Made by a program: the position numbers and the translations under genes. Positions 8,409 to 18,020 of a stretch of 64,000 bases of DNA are shown one piece after another. The DNA is taken from NCBI GenBank assembly GCA_046541415.1, contig JBKHDI010000001.1, forward strand, positions 96,223 through 160,222, read 5' to 3'. Under the pieces are notes generated by a model. That model made no database searches. It was not told the origin of the DNA and worked only from the letters and a program-made list of their open reading frames with translations. Origin of the DNA: CAZOVB01 sp046541415. GTDB taxonomy: Bacteria > Planctomycetota > Phycisphaerae > SM23-33. How positions within the stretch are numbered: the stretch's first letter is position 1; every line of letters starts with the position of its first letter.

Positions 8409-9668
8409 ATGAGTTGTCCCGCCAGCGGAAAGCAGGCCTGGGTGGCCGTGGGGGAGCTGGCCGTCAGCAGCGACCCGGAGATGGAGCTGATCACGTCCAC
8501 CGCATCCTGCATGGCGATCGTAGCGTACTGTCAATCGCCGCGACTGGGGGTGATGGCCCACCTGGCCATGCCGGATTCTCGAAACATGCAGCGGCTGACA
8601 TCGCGACCGGCGTTCTACGCCGATCACGCCGTCGCTGCGTTGCAGGATGCACTGGCCGAACACCATATCGATCCGAAGTCGGTGCGGATCCACCTGGTCG
8701 GCGGCGCGTCGGTTGCCGAAGCCCGCGCCGGCGGAGACCTGGGCGGGCGAAACCTCCAGGCCGTCCAGCAGCAACTGGCCACGGTCGGGTTGACCGTGAC
8801 AGGCCAGGACGTGCTCGGCACGGCCGGCCTGCGGGTCCGACTCCGCATCTCCGACGGCGACCTGGAAATCAGCCAGAGCCCCGGGCTGGACAACATGCTC
8901 TCGCAGAAGGCCAATGGCTGGAACCCGCCGGGGGAGATGGTCCAGGCCGTCAGCGAGCGGCTGGGCCTGATCGCCCCGACAGCCCAGGCTTCGGCCCAGG
9001 TGCTCAACCTGCTGGGCAAGGATCCGGTAGACTGGAAGACCACCCTGCAGTGGATCGCCGCCGACACGCTGCTGTCGCTGCATGTGGTCCGGCAGTGCAA
9101 TGCGGTCACACACGGCCAGGCTCGTCAGGTCGAGACGATCTGGCAGGGACAGGCCGAGCTGCCGGCTGAGACCTTCACCGCCATCTGCACTCGCGCCGCT
9201 GGGCAGGGGGGCAGGCGCATCGCCCCGGAACAACTGGGCCTGTCACACAACAGCCTTTCGGCCCATGCCCGCAAGACCGCGTCGCTTGCCCGGGAGATGG
9301 TCCGCAAGCAACGGCCCGAGCTGGAGGGCCCGGCCATTTTCGCCGCCCTGACCCATCCGGTGCGGATGCTCTGCTGGTCTGTGGTCCAGAAGCTCCAGGG
9401 CCATCGCGGGGTGGGGGACTACCGTTCCGGGCCCGACGCCGTCCAGGACGCACATTGTCGACTCTGGGGGCAGCTGGCCGCCGCAGTCCTGGCCGAGTGG
9501 AACCTCCCTGCGCGGATGATCCCAGCCATGGCCGGGCCCGGGGCAGAAACCGACCGCAGTGACGCCGATACCCGCCGGCTGCAGCAGATCGTCGTAGCTG
9601 CCTGCACCGCAGCCGATTCCCAACCCTGCTGCGGATTCCGACCTGCTTCGTTGCCGGGCGTCCGCTGA
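8409..9668 (+). CDS. CheD-HDOD fusion protein
   Basis: 419 residues. Residues ~10-165 match CheD, a deamidase/methylesterase of chemoreceptor glutamines. The catalytic pair is preserved: Cys34 in TASCMAIV and His51 in LGVMAHLAMPDS, 17 residues apart as in known CheD. VGGAS and GGRNLQAV motifs follow, as does a QDVLGTAGLRVRLRISDGDLE ending. Residues ~185-400 resemble an HDOD domain (SAQVLNLLGKDPVDWKTTLQ, then ADTLLSLHVVRQCNA) but lack a clear second HD half. No other chemotaxis genes lie in the window. AGAGG precedes the ATG. Domain calls are by eye; CheD is secure and HDOD is probable. Confidence 0.8.
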   Translation: MSCPASGKQAWVAVGELAVSSDPEMELITSTASCMAIVAYCQSPRLGVMAHLAMPDSRNMQRLTSRPAFYADHAVAALQDALAEHHIDPKSVRIHLVGGASVAEARAGGDLGGRNLQAVQQQLATVGLTVTGQDVLGTAGLRVRLRISDGDLEISQSPGLDNMLSQKANGWNPPGEMVQAVSERLGLIAPTAQASAQVLNLLGKDPVDWKTTLQWIAADTLLSLHVVRQCNAVTHGQARQVETIWQGQAELPAETFTAICTRAAGQGGRRIAPEQLGLSHNSLSAHARKTASLAREMVRKQRPELEGPAIFAALTHPVRMLCWSVVQKLQGHRGVGDYRSGPDAVQDAHCRLWGQLAAAVLAEWNLPARMIPAMAGPGAETDRSDADTRRLQQIVVAACTAADSQPCCGFRPASLPGVR

Positions 9669-9710
9669 AAGCCGCGGCTGGGGGCCGGGAAGAACTTTTT
9701 CATTTTCGGC

Positions 9711-9740
9711 TGTAACGCCCCGTCCTGTTGCGCATCTATA
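9711..9740 (+). promoter_or_regulatory. Candidate ECF-type promoter
   Basis: TGTAAC at 9711-9716 and CATCTA at 9733-9738 are separated by 16 bp, the usual spacing for ECF sigma promoters with an AAC-containing -35 and a TCTA-like -10. It lies just upstream of the ECF sigma gene and suggests autoregulation. The predicted transcription start (~9745) leaves only ~9 nt before the ATG at 9754, but ~30 nt before the in-frame ATG at 9775. Confidence 0.55.
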
Positions 9741-9753
9741 GAGGTCAGGGCCC

Positions 9754-10353
9754 ATGGATGGCCCAGGGAAGGCGATGGATTTGTCCCAGGCGTGCGATGA
9801 CAGGCTATTGCAGCAGGCACGCAGCCAGGCCGAGGCGTTGGGCAGGCTCTACGAGCAGCTCTACCCCGCGATTTACCGGTACTGTCTGCACAGGCTCTTC
9901 GTGCGCAGTTGGGCCGAGGACGCGACCTCCGCAACCTTCCTGCAGATGGCCCAGTCAATCCGAGACTTCCGCTCGACCCGTATCGAGCAGTTCCGGACGT
10001 GGCTGTTCCGGATCGCCACCAACCAGGTCAACGCCATGCTCCGAAGCCACCGCAGAGACCGCAAGTGCCTCCAGGCCGCAGCCGATCAGGCCCGTAAACG
10101 CGACGGCGCAGACGGAAACGGCCACGAGAAGCTGGACTGGCCGCAACTGTACCAGGCCATCGCGATGATGTCCACGCGGGACCAGACGCTGATCGTCCTG
10201 CGGTACCTGGAAGACCACAGTCCCGCGCAGGTCGCCGAGATCCTCGGCAGCAAGTCCGGGACGGTCAGAACCGCCTTGTCTCGGGCCCTGGCCAGGCTGC
10301 AGGAACGTCTTACAAACCTCGAGGCGCCCGCCGCCGGGAGGATCCAGACATGA
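9754..10353 (+). CDS. RNA polymerase ECF-type sigma factor
   Basis: About 199 residues with sigma region 2 (RLYEQLYPAIYRYCLHRL to FRTWLFRIATNQVNAMLRSH, ~28-110) and region 4 (AMMSTRDQTLIVLRYLEDHS then QVAEILGSKSGTVRTALSRA, ~135-185). No region 3 or extra C-terminal domain is present, as expected for ECF factors. A second in-frame ATG at 9775, with AGGG 6 nt upstream, may be the true start given the candidate promoter position. Its stop overlaps the ATG of the macroglobulin gene (ATGA at 10350-10353), the arrangement expected of a sigma factor and its membrane regulator. Confidence 0.93.
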   Translation: MDGPGKAMDLSQACDDRLLQQARSQAEALGRLYEQLYPAIYRYCLHRLFVRSWAEDATSATFLQMAQSIRDFRSTRIEQFRTWLFRIATNQVNAMLRSHRRDRKCLQAAADQARKRDGADGNGHEKLDWPQLYQAIAMMSTRDQTLIVLRYLEDHSPAQVAEILGSKSGTVRTALSRALARLQERLTNLEAPAAGRIQT

Positions 10354-13300
10354 ACCGAGATGCTTTTGAAGACCGTCTCCGCGGCGTCGAGATCCCCGAG
10401 GAGACCGACGACGCTCACAAGGAACAACTCAAGCAGCAGGTCCTGGAGACCTTCGCTGCGGCCGAAACTCGCACAGCCCGGACCGGATGGATCCGGCAAT
10501 GGCTCGGCGGGACAGGCAAGACCCGATTCACGAAAGAAAGGGACACCATGAAACGACCCACCGGGCGATTCGCCCTCGTCGCCGCCATCCTCATCGCCGT
10601 CAATGTCGGCGGGTGGATCTGGCTGCACCACAGCCTGACGGCCATGCCCACGCCACGGATGCGCGTGCTGCATTTCGGCCCCGATGCCGAGCCCACCGAG
10701 GCCCGGCGTCTGACCCTGCTGTTCGACGACAAGGTCGTCTCGCCCGAGCAGGTCGGCACGAGCCCGCAGGATGCCTTATTTGTCATCAGCCCCGCGCCCA
10801 AGGGCCAGTGGCAGTGGACAGGCCGGGACAAGCTCGAATACATCCTGGCCGAACCCCTGCCTCCGGGCCATCGGTTTGAAATCCAGGCTGCCGCGGACAT
10901 CGAGACCCGCCTGGGTCGCAAGCTTGTCGGCCTGGCCGAGTTTGCCGTCCAAACCCCCGCCCTGGAGCTGAAAGAGTACAACCTTCTGACAGCCGACGGC
11001 TCGGACGTGACCTTCCAGCTTGATTTCAACCAGCCGGTGGCCCCGGAAGACCTGGCAAAGCACCTGGAAGTGTACGTCGACAACGAGGGACAGGCCCTGC
11101 AGATCCAGCAGCTGACCAAGGAGCCGGCCGAGAGGCACGTCATTCGCGTGGCCCAGCCGGCCGGCCAGGCCCTGCGGTTCAGCCTGTCCAGGGAGTTGAC
11201 CGGCCACGGCGGGAAACTGCCCCTGGGCCAGACCCGCCGCTACCAGATGCACATCCCGGAAAGGATGTCGGTGACCTGGTCGCAAGGGTACAGCTACCCC
11301 AGCGGCCGGGGTCGCGTGATGATCAATTTCTCCAAGCCCCTGGCAGAGAACCAGCCTTTCGACCAGATCCAGGTCACCCCGGCCGTCGAGGACCTGAGCA
11401 TCACCAAGGACTACCGGTCACGCGTGACATTGCGAGGACGCTTCAAGCCCTCCCAGTCATACCGCATCAAGCTGCCGGCGACCATGCTCGCTGCCGATAG
11501 CCAGACCCTCCAGCAGGCCCGGACGGTCAGCGTGCACATGCCCGCCCTGCCACGGGACGCCGACTTTGCCCAATCCAGCGGCGTGCTCAGCCCGACAGGC
11601 AACATGACGCTGGATGTCACCGCCGTCAACGTCGGGACGCTGACGCTCAACGCACACCGCGTGTACCCCAACAATCTCGTCGCCGCCCTGACCGGCCATG
11701 ACAGCAAACACACCGCCCGGGAAGTTCTGGCCGACAAGACATTCCAACTCGACCTGCAGCGAAACGAGGTCGAGACCCTCGCGGTCGATCTGGGCGAAAT
11801 CCTCGGCCGCGTGCCGGGCCTCTACCAGCTCAGCCTCAAACGCGACCGCCTCTACTGGACCAGCGACCGAACCGTCGTCTGCGTGAGCGACCTGGCGATC
11901 ACGGCCAAGAAGCAGGCCACCGGCTACCTGGTCTGGGTGACTTCGCTGTCGACCGGAAAGCCGGTTCCCGACGCCGAAATCGTCGTCCGCTCGCGGAACA
12001 ACCAGATCCTCGGCCGTGCCCGCAGCGATGCCGATGGCCTGGCGGACGTCCGCTGCAACCACCATCACCCGGCTGGTCCCGGCTGGCTGATCACCGCCAG
12101 CAAAGACCAGGACACGGCCTGGCTGCGTCCCGACCAGAGTCGCTGGATGCTCGACCACGTCGAAACCGCAGGCCGCAACGTGCCCGAATCTTACGACGTG
12201 ATGCTCTACGCCGAACGCGGCGTCTACCGCCCGGGCGACACGATCCACCTGACGGGCATCATCCGGGACCCGATCGGCCGGACGCCCGAGCCCTTCCCGC
12301 TGGAAATCCGCTCGATACGCCCCGACGGTCGCCCCGGAGCGACCCTGACCGTCGTGCCCGACCCGGACAGACAGGGCGTCTTCCACGTCGACTTCCCCAC
12401 AGCGGGCAACTGTCGGACGGGCCCGTGGCGATTCGCCGCCGTTCTGCCGGGCTCGAAAGAGCCCCTCGGCCAGACCCACGCCTTCGTCGAGGCCTTCCTG
12501 CCGGTCCGCATGGCGGTGGAGCTGGAAGCCTCGGCTGAGCACCTGGGCCCCGGCGGGAAGGTCGAGTTGACCGGCTCGGGACGCTACCTCTGGGGCAAGG
12601 CGGCCGAGGGGCTTGCAGCCAAGCTCTCGACGCGATGGAATCTTCAGCGGTTCGAGTCGAGCCGATACCCCGACATGCTTTTCGACGCCCCGGCCACACG
12701 GAGCGTCGAGCAACCCGAACAGACAGCCGAACTGGACGCCGACGGCCAGGCCTCGTTTGCCGTATCCCCGCCGGAATCGCTGAAAAGCGGCCTGTGGCAG
12801 GCGACACACAGTTTCTCGGTGACCCAGGACGGCGGGCGGACGGTTTCGGCCGGGACGCGAACGATGCATGACCTCTCCGAACTGCACGTGGGCCTGGCCC
12901 TGCCCGGCGGGCGGCGCGTCGTGCCCGGTGGCCGGGCGGTCGATATCCGCTGGGCCCGCGCCACGTGGGACGACAAACCCGCCGCCGGCGGCGAGATGAC
13001 CCTGACCGTCTCGCAGATCCTGTGGGACTACAACGTCCGGGTGGTCGACGGAAGGCCGATCTGGCAGTCCCATGAGAGGATGGTCGAAATCGACTCGCGC
13101 AAGATCCTGGCCGAATCCGCCGAGGGGCAGGTACAGCTGAGCTTCGAGCCGGGCTGGCGGTATCGCCTTCGTCTGTCGGACGGCAAAACCGGCGCCGCGG
13201 CGGAGGTCGACTTCTACGCCGGCTGGGCGGGGGGCGATGGAACGCCCAGCCTCTCCCAGCCCGAACGTTGCGAGGTGGTCCTGGACAGGCAGACCTACCA

Positions 13301-15914
13301 ACCCGGACAGAAGGCCACCGTCGTCCTCCGCTCGGCTGTGGAAGGCAGGGCCCTGCTGACAATGGAGACCGACCGCGTCCTGCTCAGCCGCGTTGTCGAG
13401 ATGCAGGACGGCCAGGCGACGGTCGAAGTCCCCATCCCGGCCGATCTGCGCGGCGGGGCGTTTGTCGCCGCCAGCGTCATCCGCCCGCTCGACGCCCAAG
13501 CCAGCAACTGGAAACCGCATCGGGCGATGGGCCTGGCGCGGATCAAACTGGAGTACCCCGACCGGTCCCTGCCGCTGACGATCGAGGCGCCGGGCTCGGC
13601 CGAACCGTCCACCCGCGTCGATATTACCGTCCAGACAGACCGGGCGAGCGATTCGGCCCAGCCGGCGGTGGTCCACCTCTGGGCGGTGGATGAAGGCATC
13701 TGCCGGGTCACCGGCTTTGGCGTGCCGTCGCCGCGTGAGCACTTCCTGGCCGACCGCCGATTGGCCGTCGAGTCCAGCGATTCGTACTTCCAGCTCCTGC
13801 CGGACTACAAGCGACCGGCCGGGATGACCCGCATCGGGGCCGGCGGGCCGGAAGATTCCGCTGCCGCCGATCCCCTGCGCCGCAACCCCGTGCCCACCCG
13901 CCGACGCGACCCCGACGTCGTCTGGCGACAGGCCGTGATCGTCGGACCCGATGGGGCCGCCCATTTCCAGCTTCCCATGCCGCAGCTCTACGGCCGCATG
14001 CGTCTGATGGCCGTGGCCGTCGACGGCGACCGCTACGCCGCCGCCGAGTCGGGCGTGACGCTGAAGTCCGAACTGATGGTCGAGGCGTCGTGGCCTCGCT
14101 TTGCAGCCCCGGGCGACGAGTTCCGCGTCCCGGTCCGGCTGACCAACACCGGCGAAAAGATGCTTCCTGCCCAACTGCACATCGACCTGATCGGCCCGTT
14201 GGAAGTCACGCCCGACCGGGCCATCGAGCGGATCGAGATCGCTGCCGATTCGACCGAAACGATCTGGCTGAACTGCAAAGCCATCCTGCCAGGACCGGTC
14301 GAGGGGCTGCTGGTCGCCCGCGAGATCGCCAAGACCTTCGACGCCGGTGACCTGCCGGCCGAGGGCGCTGCCATCCTGTCCATGCCCATCCGCCCGGGCG
14401 ACCCGCTGCACGGAGCGAGCCGGATCATAACCGGACCTGCCGGCCGGGAGATGACGCTTCGACCCTCGGAGGAACTGATCGAAGGCACGCGGCGCAGGCA
14501 GCTGGAGATCTCGGCCAGCCCGCAGGTTCAGCTGCTTCCGACGATCGAGAAGCTGCTGCGTTACCCGCACGGCTGCGTCGAACAGACCACCAGCACGCTC
14601 TATCCACTGCTGTACGCCCCGGACCTGATCGGCCAGTCCGACGGGCAGGACGTCCGGATCGACACGGTCTCAGAAATGATCTACGCCGGCCTGGGGCGTC
14701 TCTGGTCAATGCAGACGACCTCGGGGGGCCTGGCGTACTGGCCCGGCGGTCACAGCGCCGATGACTGGGGTACGGCCTACGCGGCCGGGGCGGTCCTCGA
14801 AGCCGCCCAGGCCGGCTACCGCGTCGACCCGCAGTTCACCGGCCCGTTGATGGACTACATCCACCGGCGCCTGAATGCAGAGGAGGACATCGACAGCAAC
14901 ACCCGTGCGTTGTTCTGCCGCGTCCTGGCCCGGTTCGGCAAACCTGCCCACGGCTGGATGGCCAAGCTGGCCGAGGGCGCCGACCGGCTCGACCTGGCCG
15001 GACGGGCCCATCTGGCAGCTGCCCTGGCCGCGGCCGGTCGACGCGACCAGGCCCTGAAGCTGCTGACCGACGAGGCCCTGGACGGACGCGTCGAACTGTC
15101 CCACGCCGGACGGATTACCTCCCAGCCGGCCCAGGAAGCTACCATGCTCAGAGTCCTGCTGGACATCGCCCCCAGCCACGCCTGGGTGCCCGCCCTGGCA
15201 TCGCGTTTGACCAACGCCCGCAAGGACGGCCACTGGGCCACGACCATCACCAACGCACAGGCCCTGGCGGCGATGAGCAAGTACCAGGTTCTCAAGGCCC
15301 GGGCTGCCGACTTTGCCGGCAAGGTGACCATCGGCCAGCGCGTCGAGACGTTCGCGTCCGACAAACCCCTCTCGATCCGAATCGAGCAGGGGGCCGGGCC
15401 GGTGACAATCGAGTCGACCGGAAGCGGCGACCTGTTCATCGTCAGTCTGGAAGAGGGCCTGGCCGAGCCCGGGGTGGTCAAGCCCCACGACAGGGGCCTG
15501 CGGGCCCGCAGGACCTGGCTGGATCGCGACGGCAAGGCCATAGACCCGGCCAAGGTCCGCGTCGGCGACCTGGTCTACGTGGAAGTCCATCTGTCCAGGC
15601 CGGCCGGGGCGTCGGTCGAAAACATCGCCGTCGTCGATGCCCTGCCCGGCGGGTTCGAAGTCGAGAACCCGCGGCTGGTCAGCTCGGCCATCGGCCAGTT
15701 GGATCACCCGTCCGACTTGCCACAGCGGATCGAATTCCTCGACGACCGCGTGGTGCTCTTCGACACCGCCTCGCGAGAGGCCAAGACCTACCGCTACGCC
15801 CTGCGTGCGACCACGGCGGGGACGTTCCTCGTCCCGGGCCTGCAGGCGTCAGCCATGTACGACCCGTCCATCGCGTCGCTGACCGAAGCAGGGGAGGTCA
15901 TCATCCGCGAATGA
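10350..15914 (+). CDS. Alpha-2-macroglobulin family protein with cytoplasmic anti-sigma-like N-terminus
   Basis: 1,854 residues. Residues 1-66 are charged and helical (DAFEDRLRGVEIPEETDDAH) and precede one membrane helix at ~72-92 (FALVAAILIAVNVGGWIWL). The rest is a chain of macroglobulin domains with GVYRPGDTIHL near 622-632. The bait/thioester motif is intact: PHGCVEQTTS with Cys1409, Glu1411 and Gln1412. Bacterial macroglobulins trap proteases in the periplasm; YfhM of E. coli is a lipoprotein, whereas this one is anchored by a helix. GGGAGG lies 8 nt before the ATG at 10350. A second in-frame ATG at 10548 has AAAGGGA just upstream and would yield a form without the cytoplasmic segment. 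The anti-sigma role is inferred from coupling to the sigma gene. Confidence 0.92.
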   Translation: MNRDAFEDRLRGVEIPEETDDAHKEQLKQQVLETFAAAETRTARTGWIRQWLGGTGKTRFTKERDTMKRPTGRFALVAAILIAVNVGGWIWLHHSLTAMPTPRMRVLHFGPDAEPTEARRLTLLFDDKVVSPEQVGTSPQDALFVISPAPKGQWQWTGRDKLEYILAEPLPPGHRFEIQAAADIETRLGRKLVGLAEFAVQTPALELKEYNLLTADGSDVTFQLDFNQPVAPEDLAKHLEVYVDNEGQALQIQQLTKEPAERHVIRVAQPAGQALRFSLSRELTGHGGKLPLGQTRRYQMHIPERMSVTWSQGYSYPSGRGRVMINFSKPLAENQPFDQIQVTPAVEDLSITKDYRSRVTLRGRFKPSQSYRIKLPATMLAADSQTLQQARTVSVHMPALPRDADFAQSSGVLSPTGNMTLDVTAVNVGTLTLNAHRVYPNNLVAALTGHDSKHTAREVLADKTFQLDLQRNEVETLAVDLGEILGRVPGLYQLSLKRDRLYWTSDRTVVCVSDLAITAKKQATGYLVWVTSLSTGKPVPDAEIVVRSRNNQILGRARSDADGLADVRCNHHHPAGPGWLITASKDQDTAWLRPDQSRWMLDHVETAGRNVPESYDVMLYAERGVYRPGDTIHLTGIIRDPIGRTPEPFPLEIRSIRPDGRPGATLTVVPDPDRQGVFHVDFPTAGNCRTGPWRFAAVLPGSKEPLGQTHAFVEAFLPVRMAVELEASAEHLGPGGKVELTGSGRYLWGKAAEGLAAKLSTRWNLQRFESSRYPDMLFDAPATRSVEQPEQTAELDADGQASFAVSPPESLKSGLWQATHSFSVTQDGGRTVSAGTRTMHDLSELHVGLALPGGRRVVPGGRAVDIRWARATWDDKPAAGGEMTLTVSQILWDYNVRVVDGRPIWQSHERMVEIDSRKILAESAEGQVQLSFEPGWRYRLRLSDGKTGAAAEVDFYAGWAGGDGTPSLSQPERCEVVLDRQTYQPGQKATVVLRSAVEGRALLTMETDRVLLSRVVEMQDGQATVEVPIPADLRGGAFVAASVIRPLDAQASNWKPHRAMGLARIKLEYPDRSLPLTIEAPGSAEPSTRVDITVQTDRASDSAQPAVVHLWAVDEGICRVTGFGVPSPREHFLADRRLAVESSDSYFQLLPDYKRPAGMTRIGAGGPEDSAAADPLRRNPVPTRRRDPDVVWRQAVIVGPDGAAHFQLPMPQLYGRMRLMAVAVDGDRYAAAESGVTLKSELMVEASWPRFAAPGDEFRVPVRLTNTGEKMLPAQLHIDLIGPLEVTPDRAIERIEIAADSTETIWLNCKAILPGPVEGLLVAREIAKTFDAGDLPAEGAAILSMPIRPGDPLHGASRIITGPAGREMTLRPSEELIEGTRRRQLEISASPQVQLLPTIEKLLRYPHGCVEQTTSTLYPLLYAPDLIGQSDGQDVRIDTVSEMIYAGLGRLWSMQTTSGGLAYWPGGHSADDWGTAYAAGAVLEAAQAGYRVDPQFTGPLMDYIHRRLNAEEDIDSNTRALFCRVLARFGKPAHGWMAKLAEGADRLDLAGRAHLAAALAAAGRRDQALKLLTDEALDGRVELSHAGRITSQPAQEATMLRVLLDIAPSHAWVPALASRLTNARKDGHWATTITNAQALAAMSKYQVLKARAADFAGKVTIGQRVETFASDKPLSIRIEQGAGPVTIESTGSGDLFIVSLEEGLAEPGVVKPHDRGLRARRTWLDRDGKAIDPAKVRVGDLVYVEVHLSRPAGASVENIAVVDALPGGFEVENPRLVSSAIGQLDHPSDLPQRIEFLDDRVVLFDTASREAKTYRYALRATTAGTFLVPGLQASAMYDPSIASLTEAGEVIIRE

Positions 15915-17956
15915 TCCCGAGATGGCTGGTGAGTCTGTCCGGCAGCCTGCGCCGGGTCGGCTGGTGGTGCCTCGTCTCCGCCGCCGGCCTGGCCGTTGTG
16001 GGCCTCTGCGCGCTGCTGGCAGCCTGGGTGGGCATCGACCTGCCCGAGCAGATGCTCACCGATCCGCCGGACAGCCCGCGTGTGACCGACGCGAAGGGCC
16101 GGGCCATCCTGACGCTGGTCGGGCCCGACGACCAGTGGCGCCTGGACGTACCGATTTCGCGTATGTCGCCCTGGCTGGCCAAGGCGGCCGTGGCCACCGA
16201 AGACGAGCGGTTCTACCTCCACGAAGGGATCGATCCGATCGCCGCTGTCCGGGCGATCAGCCAGAATGCCCTCCTGCAGTACCGTTTCAGCGGGGCCAGC
16301 ACGATCACCATGCAGACCTGCCGCCTGAAGGACCCCAACCGGAGGACCTGGCGGACGAAGATCGTCGAATCGATCCGCGCATTGAAGCTCGAACAGCACT
16401 GGCCAAAGGGACGGATCCTCGAGGCGTGGCTGAACCTGGCGCCGATGGGGGGCAACGTCCAGGGCGTAGAGGCGGCCGCGTGGCAGTACTTCGGCAAGAG
16501 CGCAGCCCAGCTGTCGCTGGGGGAGTCGGCCCTGCTGGTTGGCCTGGCCCAGTCGCCCAGTCGCTACCGCCCCGACCGCCACCTCGACCGGGCCCTGGGG
16601 CGTCAGCGCGTGGTGCTGAAACGTATGCTGACAGAAGGCTACATCACACAAACCCAGTATCAGCAGGCGGTCGATCAGCCGATCCAGCTGCGGAGAACGC
16701 CGAACCTGCGGGGCGCACCGCACGCGGCCTGGATGGCCCTGTCGCGCCGCAGCGGCGGGGGACAGATCTGCCTGGACCTGGACATCCAGGACATAGCCTA
16801 CACCCAGATCGCACGAGGGCTGGAGTCGCTTCCGGACCGAACGCAGGCCGCGGCGGTGATCATCGATATCGAGTCGGCAGGGCTGGTGGCGATGGTCGGC
16901 TCGCCCAGCTGGGCCGACCCGGACAGCGGGCAGGTCAACTTCGCCGCCGCCTGGCGATCTCCCGGATCGGCGCTGAAGCCGTTCGTCTACGCCGCTGCGA
17001 TGCAGGCCGGTCGCCTGGGGCCCGACAGCACGGTCTACGACGTGCCGATCGTCCGGGGCGCATGGCAGCCGGAGAACTTCGACCGGGTCTTTCGCGGGGA
17101 GGTCTCAGCGGCCCAGGCCCTGCGGGATTCGCTGAACATACCGGCCATCCTGGTTGCCGAGGCGGTGGGTATCGAGCGATGCACGGGGCTGATGCGGGCT
17201 TGCGGCATCCAACTGCCTGACAACGCCGCGGCGCGGGGGCAACTGGCTGCCGTCACCGGGGCCGTCGAAGTCCGCCTGCTGGAGCTGACCAACGGCTATG
17301 CGACTCTCGGGCGCGGCGGGGTGCACAGGCCCTGGCGGCTGTTCGTCGACGATCAGGCCCAGCCCACCGAAGCGCTCGTCTCCGACGTGGCCGCGGCGAT
17401 CAACCGGATGCTCTCGCTGACAGAGCGGACCGAACTGGCCCAGCCTGATGGCCCCTGGTGCATGTGGAAGACAGGCACCAGTTCTGGCCGACGGGACGCC
17501 TGGGCGGTGGGCCACAACGGGCGATATGCCATCGGCGTCTGGGTCGGCGCCGACAGTGGCCCGGGGCGTTCGGAGTACGTCGGCGCCGCAGCCGCCGAGC
17601 CGATCTTCCTGTCCCTGGCGCGTCACCCAGCCCTGGCCGGCGAGAAACCGCCTGCGGGCCAGCCCATCGTGGTGCGACGTCCGATCGGCCCGCCGGCCGA
17701 CTCCGGCCGGGGTCCGCTTCGCATGCTCAGGCCCGAGGACGGGGCACGCTTCATCGCCCTGGACGGACAGACCGTCATCCATCCTCTGGCCAATCGCTCC
17801 AGCGGCATTCAGTGGTTCCTCAACGGTCGACTGATCTCGCCCGACCAGGCGGACCGGCTGGTCCTGCCGACCGGCGTCCACGAGTTGCGTCTGGTCGACG
17901 CGACCGGGGCCTCCGACTCGGCTGTACTGACCGTCACAACCGAGGAGCTTGACTAG
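15911..17956 (+). CDS. pbpC: Penicillin-binding protein 1C
   Basis: Bifunctional peptidoglycan synthase of 681 residues. An N-terminal membrane helix (~17-42) is followed by the GT51 glycosyltransferase, with catalytic Glu97 in ATEDERFYLHEGID and the GASTITMQ motif. The transpeptidase has SPGSALKPF (Ser353, Lys356), SLN (407-409) and KTG (520-522), all intact. The last ~90 residues (MLRPEDGARF onward) fit the C-terminal BiPBP_C domain typical of PbpC. The ATG overlaps the macroglobulin stop by 4 bp (ATGA). The yfhM-pbpC pairing is also known in enterobacteria and supports a shared envelope-repair role. Confidence 0.96.
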   Translation: MIPRWLVSLSGSLRRVGWWCLVSAAGLAVVGLCALLAAWVGIDLPEQMLTDPPDSPRVTDAKGRAILTLVGPDDQWRLDVPISRMSPWLAKAAVATEDERFYLHEGIDPIAAVRAISQNALLQYRFSGASTITMQTCRLKDPNRRTWRTKIVESIRALKLEQHWPKGRILEAWLNLAPMGGNVQGVEAAAWQYFGKSAAQLSLGESALLVGLAQSPSRYRPDRHLDRALGRQRVVLKRMLTEGYITQTQYQQAVDQPIQLRRTPNLRGAPHAAWMALSRRSGGGQICLDLDIQDIAYTQIARGLESLPDRTQAAAVIIDIESAGLVAMVGSPSWADPDSGQVNFAAAWRSPGSALKPFVYAAAMQAGRLGPDSTVYDVPIVRGAWQPENFDRVFRGEVSAAQALRDSLNIPAILVAEAVGIERCTGLMRACGIQLPDNAAARGQLAAVTGAVEVRLLELTNGYATLGRGGVHRPWRLFVDDQAQPTEALVSDVAAAINRMLSLTERTELAQPDGPWCMWKTGTSSGRRDAWAVGHNGRYAIGVWVGADSGPGRSEYVGAAAAEPIFLSLARHPALAGEKPPAGQPIVVRRPIGPPADSGRGPLRMLRPEDGARFIALDGQTVIHPLANRSSGIQWFLNGRLISPDQADRLVLPTGVHELRLVDATGASDSAVLTVTTEELD

Positions 17957-18020
17957 CTCCCGCCGGACCGCTAGCCTTGGGACAAGCTGTAACTCACAAC
18001 CCTGCTCGGGAGGCACGGAA

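Noticed and set aside
11457..14570. Very long open frame antisense to the macroglobulin gene (1,037 codons)
   Set aside because: High GC makes antisense frames stay open; the sense strand has domain motifs and a thioester, while the antisense product has none and is Arg/Gly/Pro/Gln-rich.
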